Below are positions 40,711 to 49,784 of a DNA stretch of 64,000 nucleotides, in pieces (position 1 is the stretch's first letter; every line of letters begins with the position of its first letter). The notes under the pieces were generated by a model that was given only the letters and a program-made list of their open reading frames with translations, was not told where the DNA came from and did not search any database. Origin of the DNA: Pseudomonas reactans (lineage in GTDB: Bacteria; Pseudomonadota; Gammaproteobacteria; Pseudomonadales; Pseudomonadaceae); assembly GCF_013385825.1 (NCBI RefSeq), contig NZ_JACAPG010000012.1:182298-246297 (forward strand), read 5' to 3'. A program made the translations under genes and the position numbers.

Positions 40711-41823
40711 TCAGTAATCCGACAAGTCGGCCAACGGATGGCGGCCTTCCCAAGCCTTGTTGAAATGCGCCTGCACCACCGCCTCCGGAATCGTATTGAT
40801 ATCCGGCCAATGCCAATGCGGCGTCTGGTCCTTATCGATCAACCGCGCGCGCACCCCTTCGCTGAATTCCGGATGGCGGCAGCAATTGAGGCTCATCGTG
40901 TATTCCATCTGGAACACCTGCGCCAGGGACAGGTGCCGGGCACGCTGGATCTGTTCCCACACCAGATGGGCCGTCAGCGGGCAGCCTTCGCTCAGCGTCT
41001 TGCCGGCACGGCTGAACAGCGGATCGGCGTGATTGCGTAATTGGTTGAGGTTGCGCCAGGCACACCGCACATCGCCCACATCCAGCCATTCGTCGATCTG
41101 TGCCCGGCGCGGCAGCCATTGTGCTTCAGGTTGCTGGCCGACGGCTTCCTGAGCCAGTGCCTTGAGCAGGCTATTGAGCTGCATCGAGGTCTGTTCCTGC
41201 CAGTTCAGTTGCAGCAAACCATCAAGCAACTCGTCTTGCTGATCATCGCGCAGGAAACGGTCGGCCAAGCCCAAGTCAAGAGCGTCGCGGCCGTTGATAT
41301 GGGCGCCGGTAAGGCCCAGGAACAACCCCAGCTTGCCCGGCAGGCGCGACAGGAACCAACTGGCGCCGACGTCCGGGTACAGGCCGATGCTGATTTCCGG
41401 CATGGCCAGCCGGCTGCTTGGCGTGACGATGCGCACTGTCGCACTTTGCAACAGGCCCATGCCGCCCCCCAGCACATAGCCGTGGCCCCAACAAATCACC
41501 GGTTTTGGGTAAGTGTGCAGGCAGTAATCCAAACGGTATTCCGCCGCAAAAAATTGCGCCGCCGGAGCTGGCACTACGCCAGGCTGTTCCCGACAGGCCT
41601 GCGCGAGGCTGCGCACTTCACCCCCGGCGCAAAATGCCCTGGGGCCGTTGCCGCGCAGCAGTACGCAGTGGATGTTCGGATCCTTCGCCCAAGCGTCAAG
41701 GCGTTCACGCAGGGCCAGGATCATCGGCAGGGAAAGGGCATTGAGGGTTTTTTCAGCGTCGAGGCTGGCGATGCCGATGCGGGCACCGTCGCTGCCGGTC
41801 AGCTCTTCGAAGTGCAGGTTCAT
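40711..41823 (-). CDS. 3-hydroxyisobutyryl-CoA hydrolase (crotonase superfamily)
   Basis: A 370-residue protein, longer than typical enoyl-CoA hydratases and matching the HIBCH group. It has the oxyanion-hole AFCAGGEVRSL (about residues 66-76), GHGYVLGGGMGLL, and MPEISIGLYPDVGASWFLSRLPG, where the catalytic Glu and Asp of HIBCH enzymes lie. It hydrolyses 3-hydroxyisobutyryl-CoA in valine degradation. No valine-pathway neighbours are in this window, so its partner genes are elsewhere. Confidence 0.87.
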   Translation of the reverse strand: MNLHFEELTGSDGARIGIASLDAEKTLNALSLPMILALRERLDAWAKDPNIHCVLLRGNGPRAFCAGGEVRSLAQACREQPGVVPAPAAQFFAAEYRLDYCLHTYPKPVICWGHGYVLGGGMGLLQSATVRIVTPSSRLAMPEISIGLYPDVGASWFLSRLPGKLGLFLGLTGAHINGRDALDLGLADRFLRDDQQDELLDGLLQLNWQEQTSMQLNSLLKALAQEAVGQQPEAQWLPRRAQIDEWLDVGDVRCAWRNLNQLRNHADPLFSRAGKTLSEGCPLTAHLVWEQIQRARHLSLAQVFQMEYTMSLNCCRHPEFSEGVRARLIDKDQTPHWHWPDINTIPEAVVQAHFNKAWEGRHPLADLSDY

Positions 41824-41959
41824 CGTGACCTCAATCGAGAAGGTGAAGGCTCAGTATGATCGCATCAGAGCAAAGTGCCGCTGGTGCGACAGATCAATTG
41901 ACAAGCGGGGTCGGCTTTCCTAGGGTTCGCCTCATTCTTTTTTACAAGACTATTCAACC

Positions 41960-42652
41960 ATGACCGAAGACGACCGTATCAAACTCGAACCCAGCTGGAA
42001 ACACGCTCTGCGGGATCAGTTCGAGCAGCCGTACATGGCCCAGCTGCGCGAGTTCCTGCGCCAGGAACATGCCGCCGGCAAAGAGATCTACCCGCCGGGC
42101 CCGCTGATTTTCAACGCGCTCAATTCCACCCCGTTGGACAAGGTCAAAGTGGTGATCCTCGGCCAGGACCCGTACCACGGCCCCGGCCAGGCCCACGGCC
42201 TGTGCTTCTCGGTGCAACCGGGCGTGCCGGCGCCGCCGTCGTTGGTCAATATCTACAAAGAGCTCAAGCGCGACCTGAACATCGACATCCCCAACCACGG
42301 CTACCTGCAAAGCTGGGCCGACCAGGGCGTGCTGATGCTCAACACCACCATGACTGTCGAGCGCGCCAATGCCAACGCCCATGCGGGCAAGGGCTGGCAG
42401 TTTTTTACCGACCGTATTATCGAGGTGGTCAGCGAGCACCAGCCGCATCTGGTGTTTCTGCTGTGGGGCGCCCATGCCCAGGGCAAGCAGAAGCTGATCG
42501 ATGCGACCAAGCATCTGGTATTGACCTCGGTGCACCCGTCGCCGTTGTCGGCGTACCGCGGGTTTTTGGGGTGCGGGCATTTCAGCCGGACCAACAAGTT
42601 TCTTGAGCAAAATGGCGAGACGCCGATTGATTGGGTTTTGCCACCTGTCTGA
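41960..42652 (+). CDS. ung: Uracil-DNA glycosylase
   Basis: A 230-residue family 1 UDG. The water-activating Asp70 is in [18 protein letters not shown]; the Leu-loop [17 protein letters not shown] holds the catalytic His; [13 protein letters not shown] and LLLNTT-type [10 protein letters not shown] also fit. It removes uracil from DNA. The ATG at 41960 begins [14 protein letters not shown], the usual Pseudomonas start. Single gene. Confidence 0.95.
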   Translation: MTEDDRIKLEPSWKHALRDQFEQPYMAQLREFLRQEHAAGKEIYPPGPLIFNALNSTPLDKVKVVILGQDPYHGPGQAHGLCFSVQPGVPAPPSLVNIYKELKRDLNIDIPNHGYLQSWADQGVLMLNTTMTVERANANAHAGKGWQFFTDRIIEVVSEHQPHLVFLLWGAHAQGKQKLIDATKHLVLTSVHPSPLSAYRGFLGCGHFSRTNKFLEQNGETPIDWVLPPV

Positions 42653-42882
42653 ACTGCAGAAGTGCTGGACTCCCGCCTTATGGCATAAAAGCCCCGGTTT
42701 ACTGGGGCCTTACATTGGTCGTGACGGCTGTGCAACGCGCTGGCGCTGGCCCTACCTGTTATTTCTGACAGTATCCGACTGTGCGTTTTGCCCCTTAACT
42801 GTTCTCCCGGCCTTTTTGCTCTGCTGTTTATCAGCAGGCAGTCGGTGGCCGGTCACTGAACATAGTGTTGAGGAGAGTGGAA

Positions 42883-44913
42883 ATGCCAAAGAACGCACTG
42901 TCGGACACGAATCATTACAAGAGTGACCCTCCGACTCCGAAAATGGCGGCTGAACCCGTGGTACCGCAGCCCTTTGCGTTGCCTTTACTGAATGATGAGA
43001 CAGCGTACACCATACCGCTCTCCGCTCAGGCGGCGGACTTACCGGTAGAGGTGCAGACCTTATGGGGCGGTTCAGATGGCTTGGATCCCGGTGAGGTCAC
43101 TCGGATCCACTTCTATTGGGACAATGAGCCGACGCCATTCGATAGCCAGTCCATTACCGCCCCTTACGATGCTTCGGACCTGCCCGTGATCGGTCATGTG
43201 CCGCAGATAAAACTGAATGCGCCTGGCTTGCATCTGTTGCGTTACACGGTTGTGTTGGTGCCAGGCGATACTGCCGGGCCATCCAGTCCGATTCTGATCA
43301 ATATCGATAAGACGGCTCCTAACCAGAACAATCGGGGGGATGCATTGATCTTTCCGCCAGAGATAGATTCTCTTGGGGTGACGGATGCGTATCTGGCCGC
43401 CAATGGTGACCAGGTCGTCGCAGAGGTTCGGCGCTGGCCGGACATTCGCCTTGAGGATCAAGTGAGTTGTGATTTGGTGCTTCTACCCTTGAGCAAACTC
43501 AAGTCCAAGCGCCGGGTACTTGCGGAAGGGGTTGCTCATACCTCGATCACTCAGGCGCATCTGGATGGCGATCCCATTGAACTGGTCCTTACAGGCGACG
43601 TGCTCCGGGCCCATGCCAATGGCGAATACAACGCCCGATATTTTCTGAATGACAGGGCGGGAAATGAAGGTCCGCCTTCACGTACTTCAGTCCTGCTGAT
43701 AGACCTTACCCCCACACCGAGCCTTCTCAGAGCGGTGGAAGTTCCTCAGTTATTGATCGACGGCCTGATCGACCTGGAGGATGCTCGGGACCCGGGCCCT
43801 CCGGGTGGGGTCTACATGCTTATCCTAGAGATAGTGGGGGCTGCGCCAGGCGACGTCGTGGTGCCGTTGTGGGACGGTATCCGCTTGCCTTCGATTGTCA
43901 TTGGCTCAGGTCAAGCGTGGCCGATCGTTGTGCGGATCGACTACCCGACCCTGGCCTCTGGTGGGTTTGAGTTTGGTCCTGGCACGATTCGGGCGGACTA
44001 CACTTGGCAGCGCGGGACCGGCGCACCCAGGCGCTCAGCCCCCAGGTTTGTGCCTGTCAACCTGACCGTCGCAGGCCCGGTGAGTCCGACGAATCCGGAC
44101 CCGGTGAACCGGTTGCTGGAAAGGGTCACTGTCAAGGGCCGGGACGGCGATAACCTGCTGACTATCAATGACCGCGACCAACCTGCCCGCGTTATCGTGC
44201 CGCTGTATGTCGGCCCCGTCGAGGGCGAGGTTCTGGAATTGATGTGGGGCAGTCCTCCTGTGCTTGCCGACACCTATACCGTGCGGCGCGAAGACAGGGC
44301 TGGTGACGAAATTGAATTTTTCGTCCAGTGGTCACTGATCGAGCAGACCCCAGGCGGCATTGTACGCACGTTTTGTTGGACATTTAACGGGGTTAACCGG
44401 CAGCGCTCACCCGATACCGACGTGACGATCAATATCGTACCGATCATCGGGTTGCTTGACCCAGAGTTTCCAGATGTCACCTATGGCCCGGGCCCCGGAG
44501 CGGGTTTTATTAACTGTGATCTGCGACCCTGGGAACGAGGTGCGCGTGTGCGAGTTCTGGGTGATGTCAGCCGGTTATCGGGGGGCGATGAGCTGGTGTT
44601 GTCCTGGAAGGGTTACCGTAATACCAACGGCCACCCCAGCGGGGTCATCCCGGAAACCATCGAAACGTTCCGCCATACATTGTCGCAACAAGAGGCTGAG
44701 GAGGGGTATGACTTCTGGTTGCCGTTTGACCCTTGTATCCTGGCGCCGGGGCTGGTGAAACCGGCTGACGGCCAGACTAATCCGCGCCATGGATCGGCGG
44801 TTGTACAGTACCGGGTGATCAAGAGCGGGGGCGGCGGCATGGGGGACTCCAACAAGAGGCTGGTATTTATTTCTTTGCACCAACCTAACAGCCCACCTTG
44901 TATCGGTGATTAA
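42883..44913 (+). CDS. Large Ig-like repeat protein, first paralogue
   Basis: A 676-residue acidic protein without a signal peptide or membrane helix. It is made of repeated Ig-like modules of about 100 residues; recurring elements are GTIRADYTWQRGT, ISTNPDPVNRLLERVTVKG and NPDLxGLLDPEFPDVTYGPG. It aligns by eye with the split gene that follows (NIDKTAPNQNNRGDALIFPPEIDSLGVTDAYLAANG versus FVDAIDPNGNNRPGAILLPANLPSEGVTPAYLAANG). AGGAG lies 9 bases before the ATG. It is followed by a terminator at 44932. No family is recognised; a surface or secreted role is a guess from the fold. Confidence 0.8.
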   Translation: MPKNALSDTNHYKSDPPTPKMAAEPVVPQPFALPLLNDETAYTIPLSAQAADLPVEVQTLWGGSDGLDPGEVTRIHFYWDNEPTPFDSQSITAPYDASDLPVIGHVPQIKLNAPGLHLLRYTVVLVPGDTAGPSSPILINIDKTAPNQNNRGDALIFPPEIDSLGVTDAYLAANGDQVVAEVRRWPDIRLEDQVSCDLVLLPLSKLKSKRRVLAEGVAHTSITQAHLDGDPIELVLTGDVLRAHANGEYNARYFLNDRAGNEGPPSRTSVLLIDLTPTPSLLRAVEVPQLLIDGLIDLEDARDPGPPGGVYMLILEIVGAAPGDVVVPLWDGIRLPSIVIGSGQAWPIVVRIDYPTLASGGFEFGPGTIRADYTWQRGTGAPRRSAPRFVPVNLTVAGPVSPTNPDPVNRLLERVTVKGRDGDNLLTINDRDQPARVIVPLYVGPVEGEVLELMWGSPPVLADTYTVRREDRAGDEIEFFVQWSLIEQTPGGIVRTFCWTFNGVNRQRSPDTDVTINIVPIIGLLDPEFPDVTYGPGPGAGFINCDLRPWERGARVRVLGDVSRLSGGDELVLSWKGYRNTNGHPSGVIPETIETFRHTLSQQEAEEGYDFWLPFDPCILAPGLVKPADGQTNPRHGSAVVQYRVIKSGGGGMGDSNKRLVFISLHQPNSPPCIGD

Positions 44914-44931
44914 TCAAGGCTTGGCGTACGT

Positions 44932-44971
44932 AAAAAATCGGGGAGGGCGTAATACCCTCCCGATTTTATTT
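44932..44971 (+). terminator. Strong rho-independent terminator
   Basis: AAAATCGGGGAGGG pairs with CCCTCCCGATTTT with one bulged base, followed by ATTT. It lies 18 bases after the first Ig-like gene stop and separates it from the second paralogue, so the two are likely transcribed separately. Confidence 0.9.
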
Positions 44972-45207
44972 CTCCCGATCTCAACAGCCGTCAACCGAAT
45001 GCAGGGTTTTGAGTGTTCACACCTGTCAATGTTGACAGTTATGCCTGTTGTCGAAAGCTTGTTTAATGAATTCCCCGTCATTGGTTGATAGCCGAGTTGT
45101 AGTCTGCCAGTGCTCGCGAATAGCAGTCCGTCTCTATTCGGCAGCCCTGGGTAGTGCCCCTGTTGGGCAACTCTTGAAGCTGCCTCTACCGCAAGGAGTG
45201 TGTGAGC

Positions 45208-46056
45208 ATGTCAAACCCAAAGCAATTTTCGTCCCTACAGCCAGCCCAGCACAAAGAAGAGCCACCGGTCCCCGATCCGGCCTTACCACCGGTGATTGGC
45301 ACGCTCCCGGATGTTGCAGGTGACGATCAACAAAAAGTCGTCAGTGCTGCACAGCAGTTGAACGGGCTACCGGTTACTCTCCCTATTTGGCCAAATGCAG
45401 CTGAGTTCCCAGGGGAGTTTGATCTGGTAGAAGCCTATATAGATAACAATCGGGCCTTCTCCGAAGAGTTTGAAGGTCCCCTCACTGATGATATCGATAT
45501 CCTGATTAAGTCGCCTCGCCTCAGAAGTCATGGGCCCAAAGTGTTCACCTACAGTGTCACGATCTTTGGTGGTCCCAACGGCGCGACGTCTGATCCTATT
45601 ACCGTGTTTGTCGACGCAATTGACCCCAACGGTAACAACAGACCCGGTGCAATTCTGTTGCCCGCCAACTTGCCGAGCGAAGGTGTAACCCCCGCCTATC
45701 TGGCCGCTAATGGTGGTGTGACATTGACGCTTTCGCGGCCGGTAGACTCCAGGCCGGGGGATACTTTCATTGTGTTCTATGGCGTAGATGATCTGGTGGG
45801 TACGACGGGTGTGGTGCCTTTTCCAGCCACGGCCCCCATTACGATCACTTACACCACGGCACAGATCATGGGGTTCGGGCCGGGCGATCATTTGGTCACG
45901 TTCCAGTTCATCGACAGGGCAGGCAATGCTACCCAGATTTCTACCGCCAGGACGCTTTCGGTCAAATTGAGTGACCCTCCTGTCATGCCCGCTCCGCAGA
46001 TTCCAGAAGCCGCCCCCTTGGTGGTCAAGGAAGAGGCGCGTGGGGGGTACTGGTAA
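45208..46056 (+). CDS. Large Ig-like repeat protein, second paralogue, N-terminal fragment
   Basis: A 282-residue product if read alone. Residues match the first half of the 42883 protein (NGNNRPGAILLPANLPSEGVTPAYLAANG, GDTFIVFYG). Translation ends at TAA 46054 just after a run of six G (46042-46047). With seven G the frame would continue as RGGVLVTVGPITNFQPND into the next open frame, giving one protein of about 650 residues like its neighbour. AAGGAG lies 9 bases before the ATG; a GTG at 45202 is an alternative start. No signal peptide. Confidence 0.75.
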   Translation: MSNPKQFSSLQPAQHKEEPPVPDPALPPVIGTLPDVAGDDQQKVVSAAQQLNGLPVTLPIWPNAAEFPGEFDLVEAYIDNNRAFSEEFEGPLTDDIDILIKSPRLRSHGPKVFTYSVTIFGGPNGATSDPITVFVDAIDPNGNNRPGAILLPANLPSEGVTPAYLAANGGVTLTLSRPVDSRPGDTFIVFYGVDDLVGTTGVVPFPATAPITITYTTAQIMGFGPGDHLVTFQFIDRAGNATQISTARTLSVKLSDPPVMPAPQIPEAAPLVVKEEARGGYW

Positions 46057-46058
46057 CG

Positions 46059-47159
46059 GTGGGGCCAATCACTAACTTCCAGCCGAATGATCATTTGCAC
46101 ATATTCTGGAACGGTATTGAATTTGGAGACCGACGCATTGGCCCGACGCCAATCTTCGACTTTGAGTTCATGGCGGATTACCCCACCATTGCGGCAGGTG
46201 GGACGCTTTATACCGCGACTGTAAACTATGAAATTCGTCGTGGCAGTGACACCTACAATTCGCCGGACACCACGGTGAACGTTGATCTTGTCGAACCAGG
46301 TACGGGCATTATTGGCCCAGGGCCCGTCGATACCGCTTTGGTATTGCCATTGGTCAGGGGCGACTCCGCGACTGACAACTCGCTGGTTCCGAGTGATCTG
46401 GACGGAACCATTCATGCCACCTTTACCATCTACGCGGGGCACGCAGCCGCAGAATTTATTGATCTCTACTATGGCACAGGTGAGGGTGATATAGCCGATA
46501 CGTACCCGGTGACGGGATTGGAAGCCCCCACGTTTGTAGTGCCGATGACGATTCCTAGAGCGCTGGTTGAGAAATACGGCAATGGCTCGATTCCTTGCTG
46601 GTACAGGGTTCGCAATGCCAATAACTATAAACAATCACGACCACAAGCTGTACGCGTCGAAGTGTTTATGCTGGATGGTTTGGCTGATCCCGAACTTACA
46701 AATCTGTATCGCGGGCCGTTTGCGGCTCCGGCCCCTTTCGATGTGCCTCACATCACTTGCTCGCAAGCACCCTGGCTGGGTGTGCCGATCAGGATCTTTG
46801 ACCCGGTGACGCTCAAAGATGGAGACGTGGTAACCATTCATGCAGTGCGGTATGAGTATACGGGGGCTGTTCGGCCGACTCTGCCCGTAGTGGGCAGTGC
46901 AATCGACAGTCCTCCGATCGGGATCGGGCCCAATGAGCGGGTCAGTGGGTTTACCCACAACTTCGTCTTGCCCTACTTTGATGGTGAAATTTCAAGACGA
47001 CGGGGTTGGCTAGAAGTGACCTGGTCCATTAGTCGCACGGTCCCAGTGCCTGAAAAAGGTACTTCCGATCCAGTGCTGCATGTTTGGACTATTCGCAGCA
47101 GCGCGGCGGGAGGTACCTGTTCACCAGGCCCGATCAGGCGTCGTGGCTCGTTAACTTGA
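46059..47159 (+). CDS. Large Ig-like repeat protein, second paralogue, C-terminal fragment (frameshifted)
   Basis: The downstream open frame continues the second paralogue after the six-G frameshift. It has GPITNFQPNDHLHIFWNGIEFGDRR, YEIRRGSDTYNSPDTTVNVDLV and LPYFDGEISRRRGWLEVTWSI, all in the Ig-like module style. As a separate gene it would start at GTG 46059, with no ribosome site, so it is better seen as the rest of the same gene. Either a sequencing slip, a true pseudogene or slippage control would explain it. A terminator follows at 47208. Confidence 0.7.
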   Translation: MGPITNFQPNDHLHIFWNGIEFGDRRIGPTPIFDFEFMADYPTIAAGGTLYTATVNYEIRRGSDTYNSPDTTVNVDLVEPGTGIIGPGPVDTALVLPLVRGDSATDNSLVPSDLDGTIHATFTIYAGHAAAEFIDLYYGTGEGDIADTYPVTGLEAPTFVVPMTIPRALVEKYGNGSIPCWYRVRNANNYKQSRPQAVRVEVFMLDGLADPELTNLYRGPFAAPAPFDVPHITCSQAPWLGVPIRIFDPVTLKDGDVVTIHAVRYEYTGAVRPTLPVVGSAIDSPPIGIGPNERVSGFTHNFVLPYFDGEISRRRGWLEVTWSISRTVPVPEKGTSDPVLHVWTIRSSAAGGTCSPGPIRRRGSLT

Positions 47160-47207
47160 TAGCGGGTTGATGGGCCACCGGAAACAGCCTTCGCTTTTCC
47201 GGTCAAT

Positions 47208-47235
47208 AAGCCCCCTCGCAATGAGGGGGCTTTTA
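47208..47235 (+). terminator. Rho-independent terminator
   Basis: AAGCCCCCTC pairs exactly with GAGGGGGCTT around GCAAT, followed by TTA. It lies 48 bases after the second Ig-like gene and 130 bases before the autotransporter start. Confidence 0.92.
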
Positions 47236-47365
47236 TATGTGAGTTACGGATTAGTCCTACATAGCATTACCGCCTCAGTCTCTAGTCTCTGCGTCCGGAG
47301 AAAACGGAAACCTATTTGATACGGGGTTCCGATTTCGAATTGGTCCTTTTGACGAGACGCATGAC

Positions 47366-49663
47366 ATGACTCCTACCAACGTTCCCTGCTTCAAATACTC
47401 ACGCTTATCTGCTGCAATCAAATTTATGATGGTCGCTCCCATGTATCTGGCGGGCGAGTCCGCCTTTGCTGTGACCACCGTCGATGGTACCGGTGAGTTC
47501 GGCCGTCCGGTCGTCAATGTGACTTCCCCGGTGAACCCCGATAATTTTGTGCTGCAGCGAGGCGGCACGTTGAATGTGCTGGCCGGTGGTCTGACCCGCG
47601 ACATACGCGCTTCGGGCGGTTCCACCTTGAACATGGATGGCGGTCGTGTTTCTTCAACCTCTTCCTCGGCTACGGCAGTAGCGCTGAATCAAAGCAATGC
47701 GTCCATCAAGGACTCGGTGATTACCAGTACTGTCGCTGGGGGCTTGGACCTTGCTCGCAACCCTACGGGGTCTACCGGCTCCGAGGCAGTGGTGAGCAAC
47801 AGTCACATCAAGGGGGCAACCTACGGCGCGACAGTCACGTCGCTCAGCCACTTGCAGTTGCTCAATGGCTCCACGCTGACGGGCGATAGCCAGGAAGGTC
47901 TGCGGCTTCAAGGCGGTAACGCTACGGCGGTGGGCAGCACTATCAAAGGTGCCACCAATGGCGTTTGGATGAGCCGCGATCGCACTGCGCCGGACGCGTC
48001 TCCTGCATTGGTTCTGGAAGGGGCGCGTGTTGAAGGTGGAAGCGGCGCTGCGATTCTGGTTGATCGGCTGATCACCGCTGAAATCGATATCAATAACGGC
48101 TCCTCCCTGATCGGCGGCAACGGCAACATGCTGGAGCTGATCAACGGCGGCAACGCCAACATGCGTGTCAACAATAGCGCCCTGACCGGTAACATCCAGG
48201 TCGGTGCCGGCAGCGCCCTGGACCTGAACCTGGACGGCGCGTTCATGAACGGTGACGTGATCAACACCGGCGGCTCGGCCAGTGTTGGGCTCAACAACGG
48301 CTCGGTCCTCACCGGCCGCCTGGAGAACGTCGACAAGCTGGCGATCAACAGCGACGCCATGTGGGTGATGGTCGACGACCAGCGCGTGGGCGACCTGTCC
48401 CTGGCGGGCGGTAACGTCAAGTTCGGTGACCCGGGCGTGTTCTACCAACTGGACGTGGAAAACCTGTCGGGTAACGGCACCTTCATCATGACGGCGGACT
48501 TTTCCACCTTGACCGGCGATTTCCTCAACGTCACCGGCACGTCTTCGGGTGACCATAAACTGCTGATCGCCAGCAGCGGCGCCGACCCGTTGAGCGATGA
48601 CCGCCTGCACGTGGTACACACCGAAGACGGTGTTGCCCAGTTCAGCCTGGTCGGCGACCGCGTGGATGTGGGCACCTACTCCTACAGCCTGATCAATGAC
48701 AACGAGGGCCAGGACTGGCTGCTCGACCCAAGCAACAAAGTGATCAGCCCAAGCACCAACTCGGTCCTGGCGTTGTTCAACGCAGCGCCAAGCGTATTGC
48801 TGGGTGAAATGACCACCCTGCGTACCCGCATGGGCGAGTTGCGCTTCAGCGAAGGCCAGTCGGCCGGGCTGTGGACGCGTGCGTATGGCAACAAGTATGA
48901 AGTGGGTAATGACAAGACCGGCCTGGGTTACAACCAGTCGCAACGCGGCTTCACCCTCGGTGCTGATGCCCCGATAGACGGCGGCGACGGCCAGTGGTTG
49001 ATCGGTGCGATGGTCGGTCACAGCACCTCGGACCTGGACCTCAACCGTGGCAGCAGCGCCACCATCAACAGCTACTACGTGGGTGGTTACGCCACCTGGC
49101 TGGATGCCGAGAGCGGCTTCTACTTCGACGGCGTGCTCAAGTTCAACCGCTTGCACAACGAGTCCGATGTGGCCATGAGCGACGGCAAGAAAGCCAAGGG
49201 CAACTACACGCAAAACGCGGTAACCGCGTCGGCTGAAGTGGGCCGCCATATCACGCTGGACGATGGTTTCTTCGTCGAGCCTTACGGCCAAGTCTCTGCC
49301 GCCATCACCCAGGCTCAGAGCTACACGCTGGACAACGGTCTGGATGCGAAGGGCGATCGTTCAAGTTCGGTAATCGGTGAAATCGGTACCACCGTAGGGC
49401 GTAATATCCAGCTGGAAAGCGGCGAAGTATTGCAGCCGTACTTGAAGGCGGCTGTAGCGCATGAGTTCGACCAGAGCAACAAGGTGTTCGTCAACGACAA
49501 CTCGTTCAACAATGATATGTCGGGTTCGCGCCTGAAGTTTGGCGCGGGTATGGCGATGTCGGTGTCGCAGAATTTGAAGCTGCATGCGGATCTGGAGCAC
49601 AGCGTGGGTAAGAATATCAAGCAGCCGTATGGGGTTAACCTGGGCTTGCGGTATGATTTTTAA
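47366..49663 (+). CDS. Pertactin-type autotransporter
   Basis: A 765-residue secreted protein. Signal peptide to about residue 36 (AAIKFMMVAPMYLAGESAFA); a beta-helix passenger (many G/N/S-rich turns: VRNVTS, SLIGGNGNMLELING, LDLNLDGAFMNGDVINTGG); a central PL2-like linker (VLGNAAPSV, LGEMTTLRTRMGEL); and a 280-residue outer-membrane barrel ending LGLRYDF, with the terminal Phe. The passenger is short of the typical adhesin length but consistent with pertactin-like proteins. Its role is unknown. The only secreted product of the neighbourhood with a clear secretion route. Confidence 0.92.
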   Translation: MTPTNVPCFKYSRLSAAIKFMMVAPMYLAGESAFAVTTVDGTGEFGRPVVNVTSPVNPDNFVLQRGGTLNVLAGGLTRDIRASGGSTLNMDGGRVSSTSSSATAVALNQSNASIKDSVITSTVAGGLDLARNPTGSTGSEAVVSNSHIKGATYGATVTSLSHLQLLNGSTLTGDSQEGLRLQGGNATAVGSTIKGATNGVWMSRDRTAPDASPALVLEGARVEGGSGAAILVDRLITAEIDINNGSSLIGGNGNMLELINGGNANMRVNNSALTGNIQVGAGSALDLNLDGAFMNGDVINTGGSASVGLNNGSVLTGRLENVDKLAINSDAMWVMVDDQRVGDLSLAGGNVKFGDPGVFYQLDVENLSGNGTFIMTADFSTLTGDFLNVTGTSSGDHKLLIASSGADPLSDDRLHVVHTEDGVAQFSLVGDRVDVGTYSYSLINDNEGQDWLLDPSNKVISPSTNSVLALFNAAPSVLLGEMTTLRTRMGELRFSEGQSAGLWTRAYGNKYEVGNDKTGLGYNQSQRGFTLGADAPIDGGDGQWLIGAMVGHSTSDLDLNRGSSATINSYYVGGYATWLDAESGFYFDGVLKFNRLHNESDVAMSDGKKAKGNYTQNAVTASAEVGRHITLDDGFFVEPYGQVSAAITQAQSYTLDNGLDAKGDRSSSVIGEIGTTVGRNIQLESGEVLQPYLKAAVAHEFDQSNKVFVNDNSFNNDMSGSRLKFGAGMAMSVSQNLKLHADLEHSVGKNIKQPYGVNLGLRYDF

Positions 49664-49706
49664 ACGAGTGAGTGTATAGCTCGGATATCGTTAACGCGCA
49701 AATAAC

Positions 49707-49746
49707 GAAAAATACCCCGTATCGAAAGGCACGGGGTATTTTTTTT
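49707..49746. terminator. Bidirectional terminator after the autotransporter
   Basis: AAAATACCCCGT pairs with ACGGGGTATTTT, loop of ten bases, with T8 on the plus strand and A-rich sequence on the other side. It lies between the autotransporter and the convergent large Ig-like/beta-propeller gene. Confidence 0.92.
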
Positions 49747-49784
49747 CAGACTTACAGTGGTGTACGCTCTTTATCGCACTTCTT

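Noticed and set aside
42687..42711. Terminator after ung
   Set aside because: GCCCC/GGGGC around a short loop is present, but the stem is short and the following bases are TTACATT without a T-run.
45208..47159. Two independent genes for the second Ig-like paralogue
   Set aside because: The downstream frame has no ribosome site, and both halves join to match the intact neighbour if one G is added; treated as one frameshifted gene.
47654..49291. 545-codon frame antisense to the autotransporter
   Set aside because: Codon-position mirror of the real gene; composition is His/Gln/Val-rich without any domain, and the autotransporter frame has signal peptide and barrel.
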